NCBI RefSeq assembly: GCF_002150765.1
Contig: NZ_MUYM01000039.1
Location: 1-32,472, forward strand
Reading direction: 5' to 3'
Source: Lentzea kentuckyensis
Lineage (GTDB): Bacteria; Actinomycetota; Actinomycetes; Mycobacteriales; Pseudonocardiaceae
Length of the DNA: 32,472 nt
The notes under the pieces are model-generated. The model saw only the letters and a list, made by a program, of their open reading frames with translations, was not told the origin of the DNA and made no database searches. Shown one piece after another: positions 16,423 through 24,456 of the stretch (the stretch's first letter is position 1; each line of letters opens with the position of its first letter). Position numbers and translations under genes: made by a program.

Positions 16423-16469
16423 CAGGGCCCGGAAAGCACGGGGTCAAGGCGTCTTTGGGAGGTGCGAAG

Positions 16470-18143
16470 CTGCCCGAGGAAACGGTCGACGAGCAGGGCA
16501 ACGTGGGCCATCGCCACCACGAGATGTCCGACGCGTGGCTGGTGGGCCGCGCGAGCGAGCTTGTCGCCGTGGCCCAGAGCAGCCACCTCGCCGCGCAGCT
16601 GGACGCGGCCTCCGAGATCGACCACATCCTCGCCGAGGCGCAGGGCCGCGGCGAACCCCGCATCGTCGCGCAGCTGCTCAGAGCCGCGGCCGTGGTCCGC
16701 CTGGTGACTCCCGGGCTGGTCGACATGTCCGACCCGCAGCTCGACGAGATGCTCACCCACTGCCGCCGCCACGGCCTGATCGTGCTGGAGGCGGACGCGC
16801 GGGCGTTGCGCGGACGCCGGTTCCTGCTGGGCAACGCCGAGGACAAGGCGCTGACCGAGATCGCGTCGGCGCTCGCGATGATGCTCGACGAGGAACCAGA
16901 GACCGACCCGGTGTTCGACAAGCGGACGTGGGACCAGCTGCTGGCCACGACGCTGCAGGACATCGCACTGGTGCTGACCCAGCTCGGCGTCTACGAGATG
17001 GCCGACGACGTCCTCGCGCGTGGCCACAACCCGTTGTGGGAGAGCGGTCAGCCGCACCAGATCTACGTGCACCTGGTGAACCGGACCCGGCTGCGGATCG
17101 GCTGGGGTCTGCGCCTCGAACGGGTGAACTTCCACGACCAGGCGCGGGAACAGTTCGCGTTCGCGGCGGGGCTCGCCGAGGCCGCCGAGGTGCCGTTCCG
17201 CCAGTCGCTGCACCCCGGCCGGCGCGACCTCGCCGCCGCCGAGCAGGTGCCGATCCTCGGGGCCGCGCAGGCGCTGACGAACCCGAGCGAGAACCACCTC
17301 GACCGGCTGTGGTCGTTGCGCGGCCTGTCGATGTACGCGCGGGAACTGATCATCGTCGCCATCGCGCTGGCCAGGTGCCTGGTCGAGGCGAACCGGCTGG
17401 ACGACGCGCTGAAGGTCCTCGCCGACACGCGCACGCAGATGGAGCACGACACGTCGGAACCGTCGCTGGTGCTGTCGCTGGAACGCGAGTACGCGCACCT
17501 CTGCGGCCCGCACACGATGTCCGCGCTGGAGGCCTACAACGCGGCGCTGGAAGCCGAGCTGTGGGCGATGCGCGAGTCCCGCGTGGCCACGTTGACGACG
17601 CGCCGCGAGCACGAACGGCTGACGCGCGCGCACGGTGCGATAGCGCAGCAGGCGTTGCAGGACCCGCTGACCGGGCTGCCGAACCGCCGGGCGCTGGACG
17701 ACAAGATAAGCGAGCTCATCGCCGGTCAGGTCGATCCGTTCTCCATCGCGCTGGTGGACCTCGACGGCTTCAAGGGCGTGAACGACCGTCATTCACATGC
17801 CGAAGGTGATGATGTTCTTCGGGTGATTGCCAGCACACTCCGCCAGGCCCTGCGGGGTGACGACATGGTGGCCCGCTACGGCGGCGACGAGTTCGTCGTA
17901 CTGCTGCCGGGCGCCCCTCTGAACGCCGCGGAAGCAGCCCTCGGACGAGCCGTGGATGCCGTGGCAGGCTTGCCAATCGACCTCTCCCGGGGGGTCACGC
18001 TGTCGGTCGGCGTCATCTCCCTGCGCCCCCGCGAATCCGCGAATCAGGCCCTGTCAAGGGCGGACTCGGCGATGTACGTGGCAAAGCGTCAAGGTGGCTG
18101 CCAGGTTGCGGCTGTGGCGGGGGAGCCCTCCGCGGAGGCTTAG
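16470..18143 (+). CDS. Diguanylate cyclase (GGDEF) with alpha-helical sensor region
   Basis: About 557 aa; makes the second messenger c-di-GMP from two GTP. Residues 1-350 look all-helical and TPR-like, without membrane segments, so the protein is probably cytosolic. A coiled linker (about 365-405) joins the GGDEF domain: DPLTGLPNRRALDDK, DLDGFKGVNDRHSHAEGD and YGGDEF at 470-475. The active-site signature is intact. RGDD ends five residues before GGDEF, which is the RxxD inhibitory site, so product feedback is expected. No EAL domain. The start is unusual: GGGAGGT at 16457-16463 stands six bases before CTG at 16470. Alternatives are TTG at 16455 or GTG at 16503, both with weaker ribosome-binding context. 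Confidence 0.9.
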   Translation: MPEETVDEQGNVGHRHHEMSDAWLVGRASELVAVAQSSHLAAQLDAASEIDHILAEAQGRGEPRIVAQLLRAAAVVRLVTPGLVDMSDPQLDEMLTHCRRHGLIVLEADARALRGRRFLLGNAEDKALTEIASALAMMLDEEPETDPVFDKRTWDQLLATTLQDIALVLTQLGVYEMADDVLARGHNPLWESGQPHQIYVHLVNRTRLRIGWGLRLERVNFHDQAREQFAFAAGLAEAAEVPFRQSLHPGRRDLAAAEQVPILGAAQALTNPSENHLDRLWSLRGLSMYARELIIVAIALARCLVEANRLDDALKVLADTRTQMEHDTSEPSLVLSLEREYAHLCGPHTMSALEAYNAALEAELWAMRESRVATLTTRREHERLTRAHGAIAQQALQDPLTGLPNRRALDDKISELIAGQVDPFSIALVDLDGFKGVNDRHSHAEGDDVLRVIASTLRQALRGDDMVARYGGDEFVVLLPGAPLNAAEAALGRAVDAVAGLPIDLSRGVTLSVGVISLRPRESANQALSRADSAMYVAKRQGGCQVAAVAGEPSAEA

Positions 18144-18174
18144 GCTGGTCCGCGGACTTCGAACCACCCAGCCT
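18142..18174 (+). promoter_or_regulatory. glmU upstream hairpin and -10-like box
   Basis: AGGCTGG (18142-18148) pairs with CCAGCCT (18168-18174) around a 19-base loop in the 47-base gap before glmU. TAGGCT at 18141-18146 also fits a TANNNT -10 box, sharing its first three bases with the cyclase stop codon. It could end the cyclase message or start the glmU message. Confidence 0.35.
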
Positions 18175-18190
18175 GTTAGGGAGAGCATTG

Positions 18191-19660
18191 ATGCTCGAGG
18201 GCCCTGTCAGCACGGTCGTGCTCGCCGCCGGGGAAGGCACCCGCATGCGGTCGTCCACGCCCAAGGTGCTGCATCGGATCGCCGGACGCTCACTCGTCGA
18301 ACACGCGGTGCGCGCGGCAGCCGGTACAGACCCCGACCACCTGGCCGTCGTCGTCGGTCATGGCCGTGAAGCCGTCACCGAGCATCTGGAAGGCCTCGCC
18401 GGGGCGCTGGGCCGCAAGGTCACCGTCGCCGTGCAGGCCGAGCAGAAGGGCACCGGTCACGCCGTCTCGTGCGGCCTGGCCGAGTTGCCGCACGACCTGG
18501 GCGGCACCGTGATCGTGAGCTACGGCGACGTGCCGCTGCTCGACACCCAGACCTTCCAGGCCCTGCTCGCGGAGCACGCTTCGGCGGGCAACGCGGTGAC
18601 CGTGCTGACCGCCGTGGTGGAGAACCCCACCGGATACGGCCGGATCGTGCGCGACTCCGACGGGACCGTGCAGCGGATCGTCGAGCAGAAGGACGCCTCC
18701 TCCACGGAACAGCTGATCACCGAGATCAACTCCGGCGTGTACGCGTTCGACGCGGCGGTGCTGCGCGACGGCCTGTCGCGGTTGTCCACCGACAACGCGC
18801 AGGGCGAGCTCTACCTGACCGACGTCCTGGGCATCGCCCGCGGTGACGGCCTGCGGGTCGGCGCGCTGATCGCGTCCGACCGCTGGCTGGTCGAGGGCAT
18901 CAACGACCGCGTGCAGCTCGCCGCCGTCGGTGCGGAGATGAACCGCCGCATCGTCGAGGGCCTGATGCGCGCCGGCGTGACCGTCGTCGACCCTTCCTCT
19001 GTCTGGGTGGACGCGGACGTGCAGGTAGGCCAGGACGCCCTGATCGAGCCGAACGTGCAGCTCCGCGCGGGCACCGTGATCGGCGAGCGGGCGACCGTCG
19101 GCCCCGACACGACCCTGTCCGGCGTGACCGTCGGTGCCGGTGCCTCCGTCGTCCGGACCCACGGCAGCGACTCGCAGATCGGCGACGGCGCCTCCGTGGG
19201 CCCGTTCGCCTACCTCCGCCCCGGTACCTCCCTGGGCACCAAGGGCAAGATCGGCACCTTCGTCGAGACCAAGAACTCGCAGATCGGCGAAGGTTCGAAG
19301 GTCCCCCACCTGTCCTACATCGGCGACGCGACGATCGGCGATCACAGCAACATCGGTGCAGCATCGGTAACCGTCAACTACGACGGCGTGAACAAGCACC
19401 GCACGATCGTCGGCTCCCACTGCCGCACCGGCTCGGACAACATGTTCGTGGCCCCCGTGACCGTCGGCGACGGCGCCTACACCGGCGCGGGCACCGTCCT
19501 GCGCCGCAACGTCCCACCGGGCGCGCTGGCCGTGTCCGGAGGCCCCCAGCGCAACCTCGAGGGCTGGGTCGTCAGCCGTCGGGCGGGCACCGCCGCCGCT
19601 CAGGCAGCGGAGGCCGCCATCGCGAAGCAGAATGACGAGAAGACAGAGGAGGGTCGCTGA
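18191..19660 (+). CDS. glmU: Bifunctional N-acetylglucosamine-1-phosphate uridyltransferase / glucosamine-1-phosphate acetyltransferase GlmU
   Basis: Makes UDP-GlcNAc, the entry substrate for peptidoglycan and mycothiol, by acetylating glucosamine-1-P and then uridylating it. About 489 aa. The N-terminal nucleotidyltransferase begins with LAAGEGTRMRSSTPKVLH (about 10-27) and continues through EQKGTGHAV, YGDVPLL and EINSGVYAF. The C-terminal left-handed beta-helix (about 260-460) has hexapeptide repeats and the acetyltransferase segments FVETKNSQIGEGSKVPHLSY, IGAASVTVNYDG and HRTIVG. The ATG at 18191 is chosen over the TTG three bases earlier because AGGGAGAG is better spaced for it. Two bases separate its stop from prs, so the two form an operon. 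Confidence 0.97.
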   Translation: MLEGPVSTVVLAAGEGTRMRSSTPKVLHRIAGRSLVEHAVRAAAGTDPDHLAVVVGHGREAVTEHLEGLAGALGRKVTVAVQAEQKGTGHAVSCGLAELPHDLGGTVIVSYGDVPLLDTQTFQALLAEHASAGNAVTVLTAVVENPTGYGRIVRDSDGTVQRIVEQKDASSTEQLITEINSGVYAFDAAVLRDGLSRLSTDNAQGELYLTDVLGIARGDGLRVGALIASDRWLVEGINDRVQLAAVGAEMNRRIVEGLMRAGVTVVDPSSVWVDADVQVGQDALIEPNVQLRAGTVIGERATVGPDTTLSGVTVGAGASVVRTHGSDSQIGDGASVGPFAYLRPGTSLGTKGKIGTFVETKNSQIGEGSKVPHLSYIGDATIGDHSNIGAASVTVNYDGVNKHRTIVGSHCRTGSDNMFVAPVTVGDGAYTGAGTVLRRNVPPGALAVSGGPQRNLEGWVVSRRAGTAAAQAAEAAIAKQNDEKTEEGR

Positions 19661-19662
19661 GC

Positions 19663-20646
19663 GTGAACCCGCAGATGCCAGGCACACCGAAGAAGAACCT
19701 GATGCTCTTCGGCGGACGTGCGTATCCGGAATTGACGGAAGAGGTCTCGAAGCACCTCAACGTCACGGTGACCCCGCAGCAGGCCTACGACTTCGCGAAC
19801 GGTGAGATCTTCGTCCGCTTCGAAGAGTCCGTGCGCGGCTGCGACGCCTTCGTCATCCAGTCCCACACCGCCCCCATCAACCAGTGGCTGATGGAACAGC
19901 TGATCATGGTCGACGCCCTCAAGCGCGCCTCGGCCAAGCGCATCACCGTGATCATGCCGTTCTACCCGTACAGCCGCCAGGACAAGAAGCACCGCGGCCG
20001 CGAGCCCATCTCGGCCCGCCTGGTAGCCGACCTGTTCAAAACGGCAGGCGCCGACCGCCTGGTCTCCGTAGACCTCCACACGGCCCAGATCCAGGGCTTC
20101 TTCGACGGCCCGGTAGACCACCTGTGGGCAATGCCCCTACTGGCCGACCACATCCGAGGCAAGTACGCGGGCCACGAAATCACCGTCGTCTCCCCCGACT
20201 CGGGCCGCACCAAGCTGGCCGAAAAGTGGGCCGACACCCTGGGCGGCGCCCCGATCGCCTTCATCCACAAGACCCGCGACCCGCTACGCCCCAACGAGGT
20301 GGTCTCGAACCGCGTCGTGGGCAAGGTGGAGGGCCGCCTCTGCATCGTGATCGACGACATGGTCGACACCGGCGGCACCATCGCCGGGGCAGTGAAGCAA
20401 CTCCTCAACGAGGGCGCCGCCGACGTGGTCATCGCCGCGACGCACGGCATCCTCTCCGGCCCCGCAACCCAGCGCCTCCAGGACTCGGGCGCCCGCGAGG
20501 TCGTGTTCACGGACACCCTCCCCATCCCAGCGGAGAAGCGCTTCCCGAACATGACCGTCCTGTCCATCGCCCCCCTCCTGGCCCGCGTGATCCAGGAAGT
20601 GTTCGAGGACGGCTCAGTCACCTCCCTGTTCGACGGCAACGCCTGA
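19663..20646 (+). CDS. prs: Ribose-phosphate pyrophosphokinase
   Basis: Converts ribose-5-phosphate and ATP to PRPP for purine, pyrimidine, His, Trp and NAD synthesis, and in actinobacteria also for decaprenyl-phosphoryl-arabinose. 327 aa, usual length. Visible motifs: DFANGEIFVRFEESVRG, the flexible loop FYPYSRQDKKHRGREPISA, the DLHTAQIQGFFDGPVDHL region and the PRPP loop VIDDMVDTGGTIAGA. The GTG start at 19663 is supported by GAGGAGGG seven bases upstream, inside the end of glmU. Many A-ending codons appear in its second half. Followed by a tandem inverted-repeat element that may end transcription. Confidence 0.97.
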   Translation: MNPQMPGTPKKNLMLFGGRAYPELTEEVSKHLNVTVTPQQAYDFANGEIFVRFEESVRGCDAFVIQSHTAPINQWLMEQLIMVDALKRASAKRITVIMPFYPYSRQDKKHRGREPISARLVADLFKTAGADRLVSVDLHTAQIQGFFDGPVDHLWAMPLLADHIRGKYAGHEITVVSPDSGRTKLAEKWADTLGGAPIAFIHKTRDPLRPNEVVSNRVVGKVEGRLCIVIDDMVDTGGTIAGAVKQLLNEGAADVVIAATHGILSGPATQRLQDSGAREVVFTDTLPIPAEKRFPNMTVLSIAPLLARVIQEVFEDGSVTSLFDGNA

Positions 20647-20661
20647 CCCGCACTGCTCAAC

Positions 20662-20780
20662 CCGCACGCGGGGCGCTCCCGTGCGGTCAAAGCGAACGAA
20701 AGCTCCCCGCGTGCACTCCAACCTGACCGCACGCGGGGCGCTCCCGTGCGGTCAGAGTGAACGAAAGCTCCCCGCGTGCA
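20662..20780. repeat. Two-copy 54-bp repeat with strong hairpins, downstream of prs
   Basis: Copies at 20662-20715 and 20727-20780 differ at two positions (A/G and C/T) and are 65 bases apart start to start. Inside each copy GCACGCGGGG pairs with CCCCGCGTGC (10 bp; in copy 1 20664-20673 with 20705-20714), and a nested CCGCACG/CGTGCGG stem competes with it. Both copies contain GAACGAAAGCTCC. It probably terminates prs transcription and looks like a dispersed palindromic element. Only two copies and no regular spacers, so not CRISPR. Confidence 0.85.
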
Positions 20781-20821
20781 GTCTGCGGACCCCCGATTAG
20801 CAACCCCGGTGGCCGCTCACC

Positions 20822-21020
20822 TACACTGGTCGGGTTGCCTCGGCGAGGGCGGGCCTTCCACGGTCCGGCGTGATCGACGCGGTGGCTTGATGCCGCGCGT
20901 GTTGACGTTTTCCGCGTGCTGCTCGCCGCCGCAGGCCACCACCCCACAGCTAGATCCAACGCCTGACAACTTGTGCACCGCCCCGACGTACAAGGCCAGA
21001 CTCGTAAGGAGTACCCCACC
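20822..21020 (+). promoter_or_regulatory. rplY promoter and 187-base leader
   Basis: TACACT at 20822-20827 fits the TANNNT -10 box, with TTAGCA at 20797-20802 as a weak -35 at 19-base spacing. The predicted start near 20834 leaves about 187 untranslated bases before the rplY GTG, with AAGGAG at 21006-21011 as the ribosome-binding site. The leader contains CCTCGGCGAGG and several GC-rich inverted stretches but no open frame that I trust. Long leaders before ribosomal-protein genes often mediate feedback; this is inference. Confidence 0.45.
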
Positions 21021-21620
21021 GTGTCCGAGGTCCGTCTCGCCGCTGAGCAGCGCACCGAATTCGGCAAGGGCGCCGCCCGCCGTACCCGTCGCGCCGGCAA
21101 GATCCCCGCGGTGCTCTACGGCCACGGTTCCGACCCGAAGCACCTGGCCCTGCCGGCGCTCGAGTTCGCCCGTGTCGTCCGTGAGCACGGTCAGAACGCA
21201 GTCCTCACCCTCGCCCTCGACGGCGCGAGTGAGCTGGCTCTGACCAAGACCGTCACCACGCACCCCATCAAGAACTACATCGAGCACGTCGACCTGCTGC
21301 TCGTCCAGCGCGGCGAGAAGGTCACCGTCGAGGTGCCGCTGGTCATCTCCGGCGAGCCCGCCTCGGGCACGCTGCTCACGCAGGACCTCAGCACCATCAC
21401 CATCGAGGCCGATGCGCTGAACATCCCCGACCAGATCGAGCTCTCGATCGCGGGGGTTACCGCCGGCACCCAGATCCACGCCAGCGACCTGACCCTCCCG
21501 GAGGGCGCCACGCTCGCCGGTGACGCCGACGCGCTCGTCGTCGCCGTCAACGAGGCGCCGTCCGCCGCACAGCTCGAGGGTGACGAGGCCGCTCCGGCCG
21601 AGGCCACCGAGGAAAGCTGA
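21021..21620 (+). CDS. rplY: 50S ribosomal protein L25/general stress protein Ctc
   Basis: 199 aa, the long TL5/CTC form. The N-terminal L25 domain binds 5S rRNA (EVRLAAEQRTEFGKGAARRTRRAGKIPAVLYGHG). The C-terminal TL5 beta domain carries VDLLLVQRGEKVTVEVPLVISGE and DQIELSIAGVTAGTQIHASDL. An Ala/Glu-rich acidic tail ends the protein, as in other actinobacteria. The GTG at 21021 is chosen because AAGGAG lies nine bases before it; the frame is open further upstream but lacks a ribosome-binding site. Followed by a DivI1A-repeat gene and pth, the common actinobacterial rplY-pth neighbourhood. Confidence 0.95.
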   Translation: MSEVRLAAEQRTEFGKGAARRTRRAGKIPAVLYGHGSDPKHLALPALEFARVVREHGQNAVLTLALDGASELALTKTVTTHPIKNYIEHVDLLLVQRGEKVTVEVPLVISGEPASGTLLTQDLSTITIEADALNIPDQIELSIAGVTAGTQIHASDLTLPEGATLAGDADALVVAVNEAPSAAQLEGDEAAPAEATEES

Positions 21621-21644
21621 GCCCCATCACGTCGGGCAGGACTG

Positions 21645-21683
21645 ACGGCGCGCCACCCCCTCACGAGGGGGGCGGCGCGCCGT
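21645..21683 (+). terminator. GC-rich hairpin after rplY that abuts the next start codon
   Basis: ACGGCGCGCC (21645-21654) pairs with GGCGCGCCGT (21674-21683), and the inner CCCCC and GGGGGG runs extend the stem. The last T of the stem is the first base of the TTG start of the next gene, so it may be a terminator or a translational lock on that gene. Confidence 0.7.
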
Positions 21684-22189
21684 TGCAGTACCTGGGGCCG
21701 GCCGAGATCCGGTCGAAGACCTTCCGCCGCAAGCGGCAGGGTTACGACCCGGACCAGGTCAACGAGTTCCTGCTGATCATCGCCGACGCCCTGGCCGGCC
21801 GTCTCCGCCTGGACCCGGACCACGTGCGCACCGTCAAATTCGCCACGGTCCCCAACGGCTACGACCCCCTCAGCGTCGACGGTGTCCTGCACCTGCTGGA
21901 GTTCCAGGTCCGCAACGGCATCGTGCCGCCGACGGGCCTCGCCACCGGCGAGGACCTGTACGCGCGCAAGCTGCCGAAGTCCAGCACCGGATACGATCGC
22001 GCCGAAGTCGACGCCTTCGTCGCCCGCGCCGCGGCCAACCTGGACGGCCGGGGTGCCATGACCTCCACCGAGGTTCGCAACACCCGGTTCAGCACCACGT
22101 CCGGCCTGCTGGGCAAGGGGTACCAGGTGCAGGCCGTGGACGCGTTGCTGGACGATCTCGAGCAGGAGTTGCGGTTCCGTGGACGATGA
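21683..22189 (+). CDS. Small DivI1A/DivIVA-like repeat protein
   Basis: A 168-aa protein made of four short repeats ending in GYD..(E)VD.(F)L-type helices: about residues 7-37, 48-75, 88-120 and 129-163. They group into two paired modules. This is the actinobacterial DivI1A-domain repeat family, related to the first helix-turn of DivIVA/Wag31, which senses curved membrane at poles and septa. No function is established for the repeat proteins. It ends ELRFRGR, like the large paralogue's ELRRRGR. TTG at 21683 is the only reasonable start; it sits at the base of a strong hairpin and the closest Shine-Dalgarno-like G-run is inside that hairpin. The 3' end overlaps pth by 11 bases. Confidence 0.82.
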   Translation: MQYLGPAEIRSKTFRRKRQGYDPDQVNEFLLIIADALAGRLRLDPDHVRTVKFATVPNGYDPLSVDGVLHLLEFQVRNGIVPPTGLATGEDLYARKLPKSSTGYDRAEVDAFVARAAANLDGRGAMTSTEVRNTRFSTTSGLLGKGYQVQAVDALLDDLEQELRFRGR

Positions 22190-22742
22190 CCTCGCCCTGA
22201 TCGTCGGCCTGGGCAACCCCGGCCCCAAGTACGAGGGCAACCGCCACAACATCGGCTTCCTGATCCTCGACGAACTCGCCGCCCGCATGAGCGGCAAGTT
22301 CAAGGCGCACAAGTCCGGCGCCGAGATCGTCGAGGGCCGCCTGAACGGCCACCGCGTGGTCCTGGCCAAGCCGCGCAGCTTCATGAACCTCTCCGGCGGC
22401 CCCGTCGCGAGCGCCGTGAAGTTCTTCAAGCCCACCACCATCGTCGTGGTCCACGACGAGCTGGACCTCCCCTTCGCCGCCATCCGCATGAAGCTGGGCG
22501 GCGGTGACAACGGCCACAACGGACTCCGCTCCATCACGAAGTCCTTGGGCACCAAGGACTACCACCGCGTCCGCTTCGGCGTGGACCGCCCGTCGGGCCG
22601 CCAGGACCCCGCCGACTACGTCCTGAAGGACTTCTCCACGGTCGAGCGCAAGCAGCTCGCGCTGGAGATCGACCGGGCGGCGGACGCGACCGAGGCCCTC
22701 GTCACCAAGGGCCTCGAAGCCGCGCAGAACGCCTTCCACTAG
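22179..22742 (+). CDS. pth: Peptidyl-tRNA hydrolase
   Basis: 187 aa; releases tRNA from peptidyl-tRNA that drops off stalled ribosomes. Conserved residues are in place: the NPGPKYEGNRHNIGF segment with Asn13 and catalytic His23, KPRSFMNLSGG with Asn70, and HDELDLPF with Asp93. The GGGDNGHNGLRSI region follows. The GTG start overlaps the DivI1A-repeat gene by 11 bases, with AGGAG 11 bases upstream, so translation is probably coupled. Its TAG stop is directly adjacent to the stop codon of the convergent acyl-AMP ligase, with no bases between. Confidence 0.97.
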   Translation: MDDDLALIVGLGNPGPKYEGNRHNIGFLILDELAARMSGKFKAHKSGAEIVEGRLNGHRVVLAKPRSFMNLSGGPVASAVKFFKPTTIVVVHDELDLPFAAIRMKLGGGDNGHNGLRSITKSLGTKDYHRVRFGVDRPSGRQDPADYVLKDFSTVERKQLALEIDRAADATEALVTKGLEAAQNAFH

Positions 22743-24356
22743 CTACACGAGGGAAGCCGCCGCAGACCGCCGAAGCTTCCCGGACGGCGTCTTCGGCAGC
22801 GTCCCGGGCGGCTGCACCACCACGGCGAACGGCCGCAACCCGACCGCGTCCACCACCCGCGCCGTGACCTCCTTCACCAGGGCTTTCTCCGCCTCGGCGT
22901 CCCCGGCGAGCTTCGACTCCAGCACCACGGCGAACCGCTCCCGCTGCGTCCCGGCGTCCAACCGCACCGCCACCGCGTTGCCGGCCCGCACGCCGTCCAC
23001 CGAGCAGGCGGCACGCTCCACATCGGTCGGATAGATGTTCCGGCCGCCCATGATGATGACGTCCTTGCGTCGCCCGCAGACGACGACCTGGCCGTCCTCC
23101 ACCAGGTATCCGATGTCTCCAGTGGACAGCCACCCCTCGGCGTCCTGAGTCGCCAGTGGACCGTTCACCGTCAGGTACCCGGGAGTCACGGCCTCGCCGC
23201 GGATCTGCAGCTCACCGACGTCCCGCACGCCCAGGACCGTGCCCGAGTCGTCCACCACCCGCAGCTCCAGCCCCGGCAGCGGCGGCCCGAGCAGCGGAAA
23301 CGCACGCCCCTCAGCAGCAGGCACAGCCCGCCGATCAGCCTCGACGGCGTCCGCGTCCACCACGTCCACCGACAACCCGGTGAACAGCGGCGCGAAAGCG
23401 ACACCCAGCGTGGTCTCGGCCATGCCATAAGCCGCCAGAATCGACTCCGGCCGCAACCCGAACCGCGCACCGGCGTCCACAAACGCCTGAACAGCGGCCG
23501 GATCGATCGGCTCGGCACCGTTCAGGGCCAGCCGCATGGACGACAGATCGAACGAGTCGGACGAAGAGGCCAGCCGGCGCGCCACGATCGCGTAGGCGAA
23601 GTTCGGCGCGGCGGTGATCGTGCCGCGGTACCGGGTGATCAGGTCGGCCCACAGGGTCGGGCGCGACAGGAAGTCGACCGGGGTGACCTTCACCAATTCC
23701 AGGCCGAACAGCATCGGCACGGTCAGAAAGCCGACCATCCCCATGTCGTGGAACAACGGCAGCCACGAAATCATCACATCGGACGACGGATCCAGCGCGG
23801 CCGCGATCTGCATACCGCGGGCGTTGGCCATCAAATTGCCGTGTGTGATTCGCACCGCCTTGGGATCTGCGGTGGACCCACTCGTCAACTGCAGCAGTGC
23901 CGTGGCATCCTCGGGAGTGGGAACAGGGTGAGCGATCGGCTCGCCGTCTAGCTCGGAAAGCTTGCGGTACGGGATTCCGTGTTGGTCCAGCACGGGAGCC
24001 AGAGCGTCAAAAGGGCTGCCGAGCAGGACCAGACGAGAGTCGATCATGGCGAGCACCCGCAACGTGTCCTCGGCCCACTCGGCCAGGTCGGTGCGTGGTG
24101 TGGGTTGATGCAACATCGTGACGCTGCCACCACACAGCCAGGCTGCTTGCACGGCTGGGGCGATCACGGCTGGTTCGGCGGCGAGCACGGCGATCGCGGT
24201 GCCCGGCGCCACATCGAGCGCACCGGCCATCCGCCGGGCGCGTTCGTGCACCTCGGCCCAGGTCCGGCGGACGGGCGCGGCGGGTTCACCCGTCGTCATG
24301 CCCTTGTCCCTGCCGTTGGCGGCCGTCGCCAGCATCACATCCACGAACTGACTCAT
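22743..24356 (-). CDS. Fatty-acyl-AMP ligase / acyl-CoA synthetase (Pks16-like)
   Basis: A 537-aa adenylate-forming enzyme that activates a carboxylic or fatty acid with ATP. Core motifs: LLQLTSGSTADPKAVRITHGN (A3 loop), SWLPLFHDMGMVGF (typical of acyl-AMP ligases), LNGAEPID, AAYGMAETTL, GWLSTGDIGYLVEDGQVVVCGRRKD and PKTPSGKLRR with the catalytic Lys near the C-terminus. Position beside pth and ispE matches M. tuberculosis pks16 (Rv1013), a stand-alone ligase despite its name. Whether the acceptor is CoA or an acyl carrier cannot be told. The ATG at 24356 is chosen over a longer frame because TACGAT lies seven bases upstream. Divergent from the large DivI1A-repeat gene. Confidence 0.9.
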   Translation of the reverse strand: MSQFVDVMLATAANGRDKGMTTGEPAAPVRRTWAEVHERARRMAGALDVAPGTAIAVLAAEPAVIAPAVQAAWLCGGSVTMLHQPTPRTDLAEWAEDTLRVLAMIDSRLVLLGSPFDALAPVLDQHGIPYRKLSELDGEPIAHPVPTPEDATALLQLTSGSTADPKAVRITHGNLMANARGMQIAAALDPSSDVMISWLPLFHDMGMVGFLTVPMLFGLELVKVTPVDFLSRPTLWADLITRYRGTITAAPNFAYAIVARRLASSSDSFDLSSMRLALNGAEPIDPAAVQAFVDAGARFGLRPESILAAYGMAETTLGVAFAPLFTGLSVDVVDADAVEADRRAVPAAEGRAFPLLGPPLPGLELRVVDDSGTVLGVRDVGELQIRGEAVTPGYLTVNGPLATQDAEGWLSTGDIGYLVEDGQVVVCGRRKDVIIMGGRNIYPTDVERAACSVDGVRAGNAVAVRLDAGTQRERFAVVLESKLAGDAEAEKALVKEVTARVVDAVGLRPFAVVVQPPGTLPKTPSGKLRRSAAASLV

Positions 24357-24363
24357 GTTCGCG

Positions 24364-24369
24364 ATCGTA
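24364..24369 (-). promoter_or_regulatory. Leaderless -10 box of the acyl-AMP ligase
   Basis: TACGAT (minus strand) is followed by seven bases and the ATG. There is no Shine-Dalgarno. The 100-base divergent region 24357-24456 must also hold the promoter for the DivI1A-repeat gene, for which I see no clear -10. Confidence 0.5.
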
Positions 24370-24456
24370 GTGGCGCCGTTTGGTCCATCAGGGCGAAACG
24401 TTATGCCACGCGAAACGCGATACTCCCCAGTACAGGTACGCAGGAGGAGGTCATTG

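Noticed and set aside
16323..16469. Diguanylate cyclase start inside the tRNA (ATG at 16323)
   Set aside because: The first 33 codons would be the tRNA-Gln gene itself; a strong ribosome-binding site lies after the tRNA.
18290..19687. 465-aa open frame antisense to glmU
   Set aside because: Composition is the complement of the hexapeptide-repeat coding region; no domain and no start context.
20662..20780. Possible CRISPR array
   Set aside because: Only two 54-bp units with an 11-base separation, each strongly palindromic, and no cas gene nearby.
20776..21243. 155-aa + strand frame across the rplY leader
   Set aside because: Starts in the repeat and runs out of frame into rplY; no ribosome-binding site and low-complexity composition.
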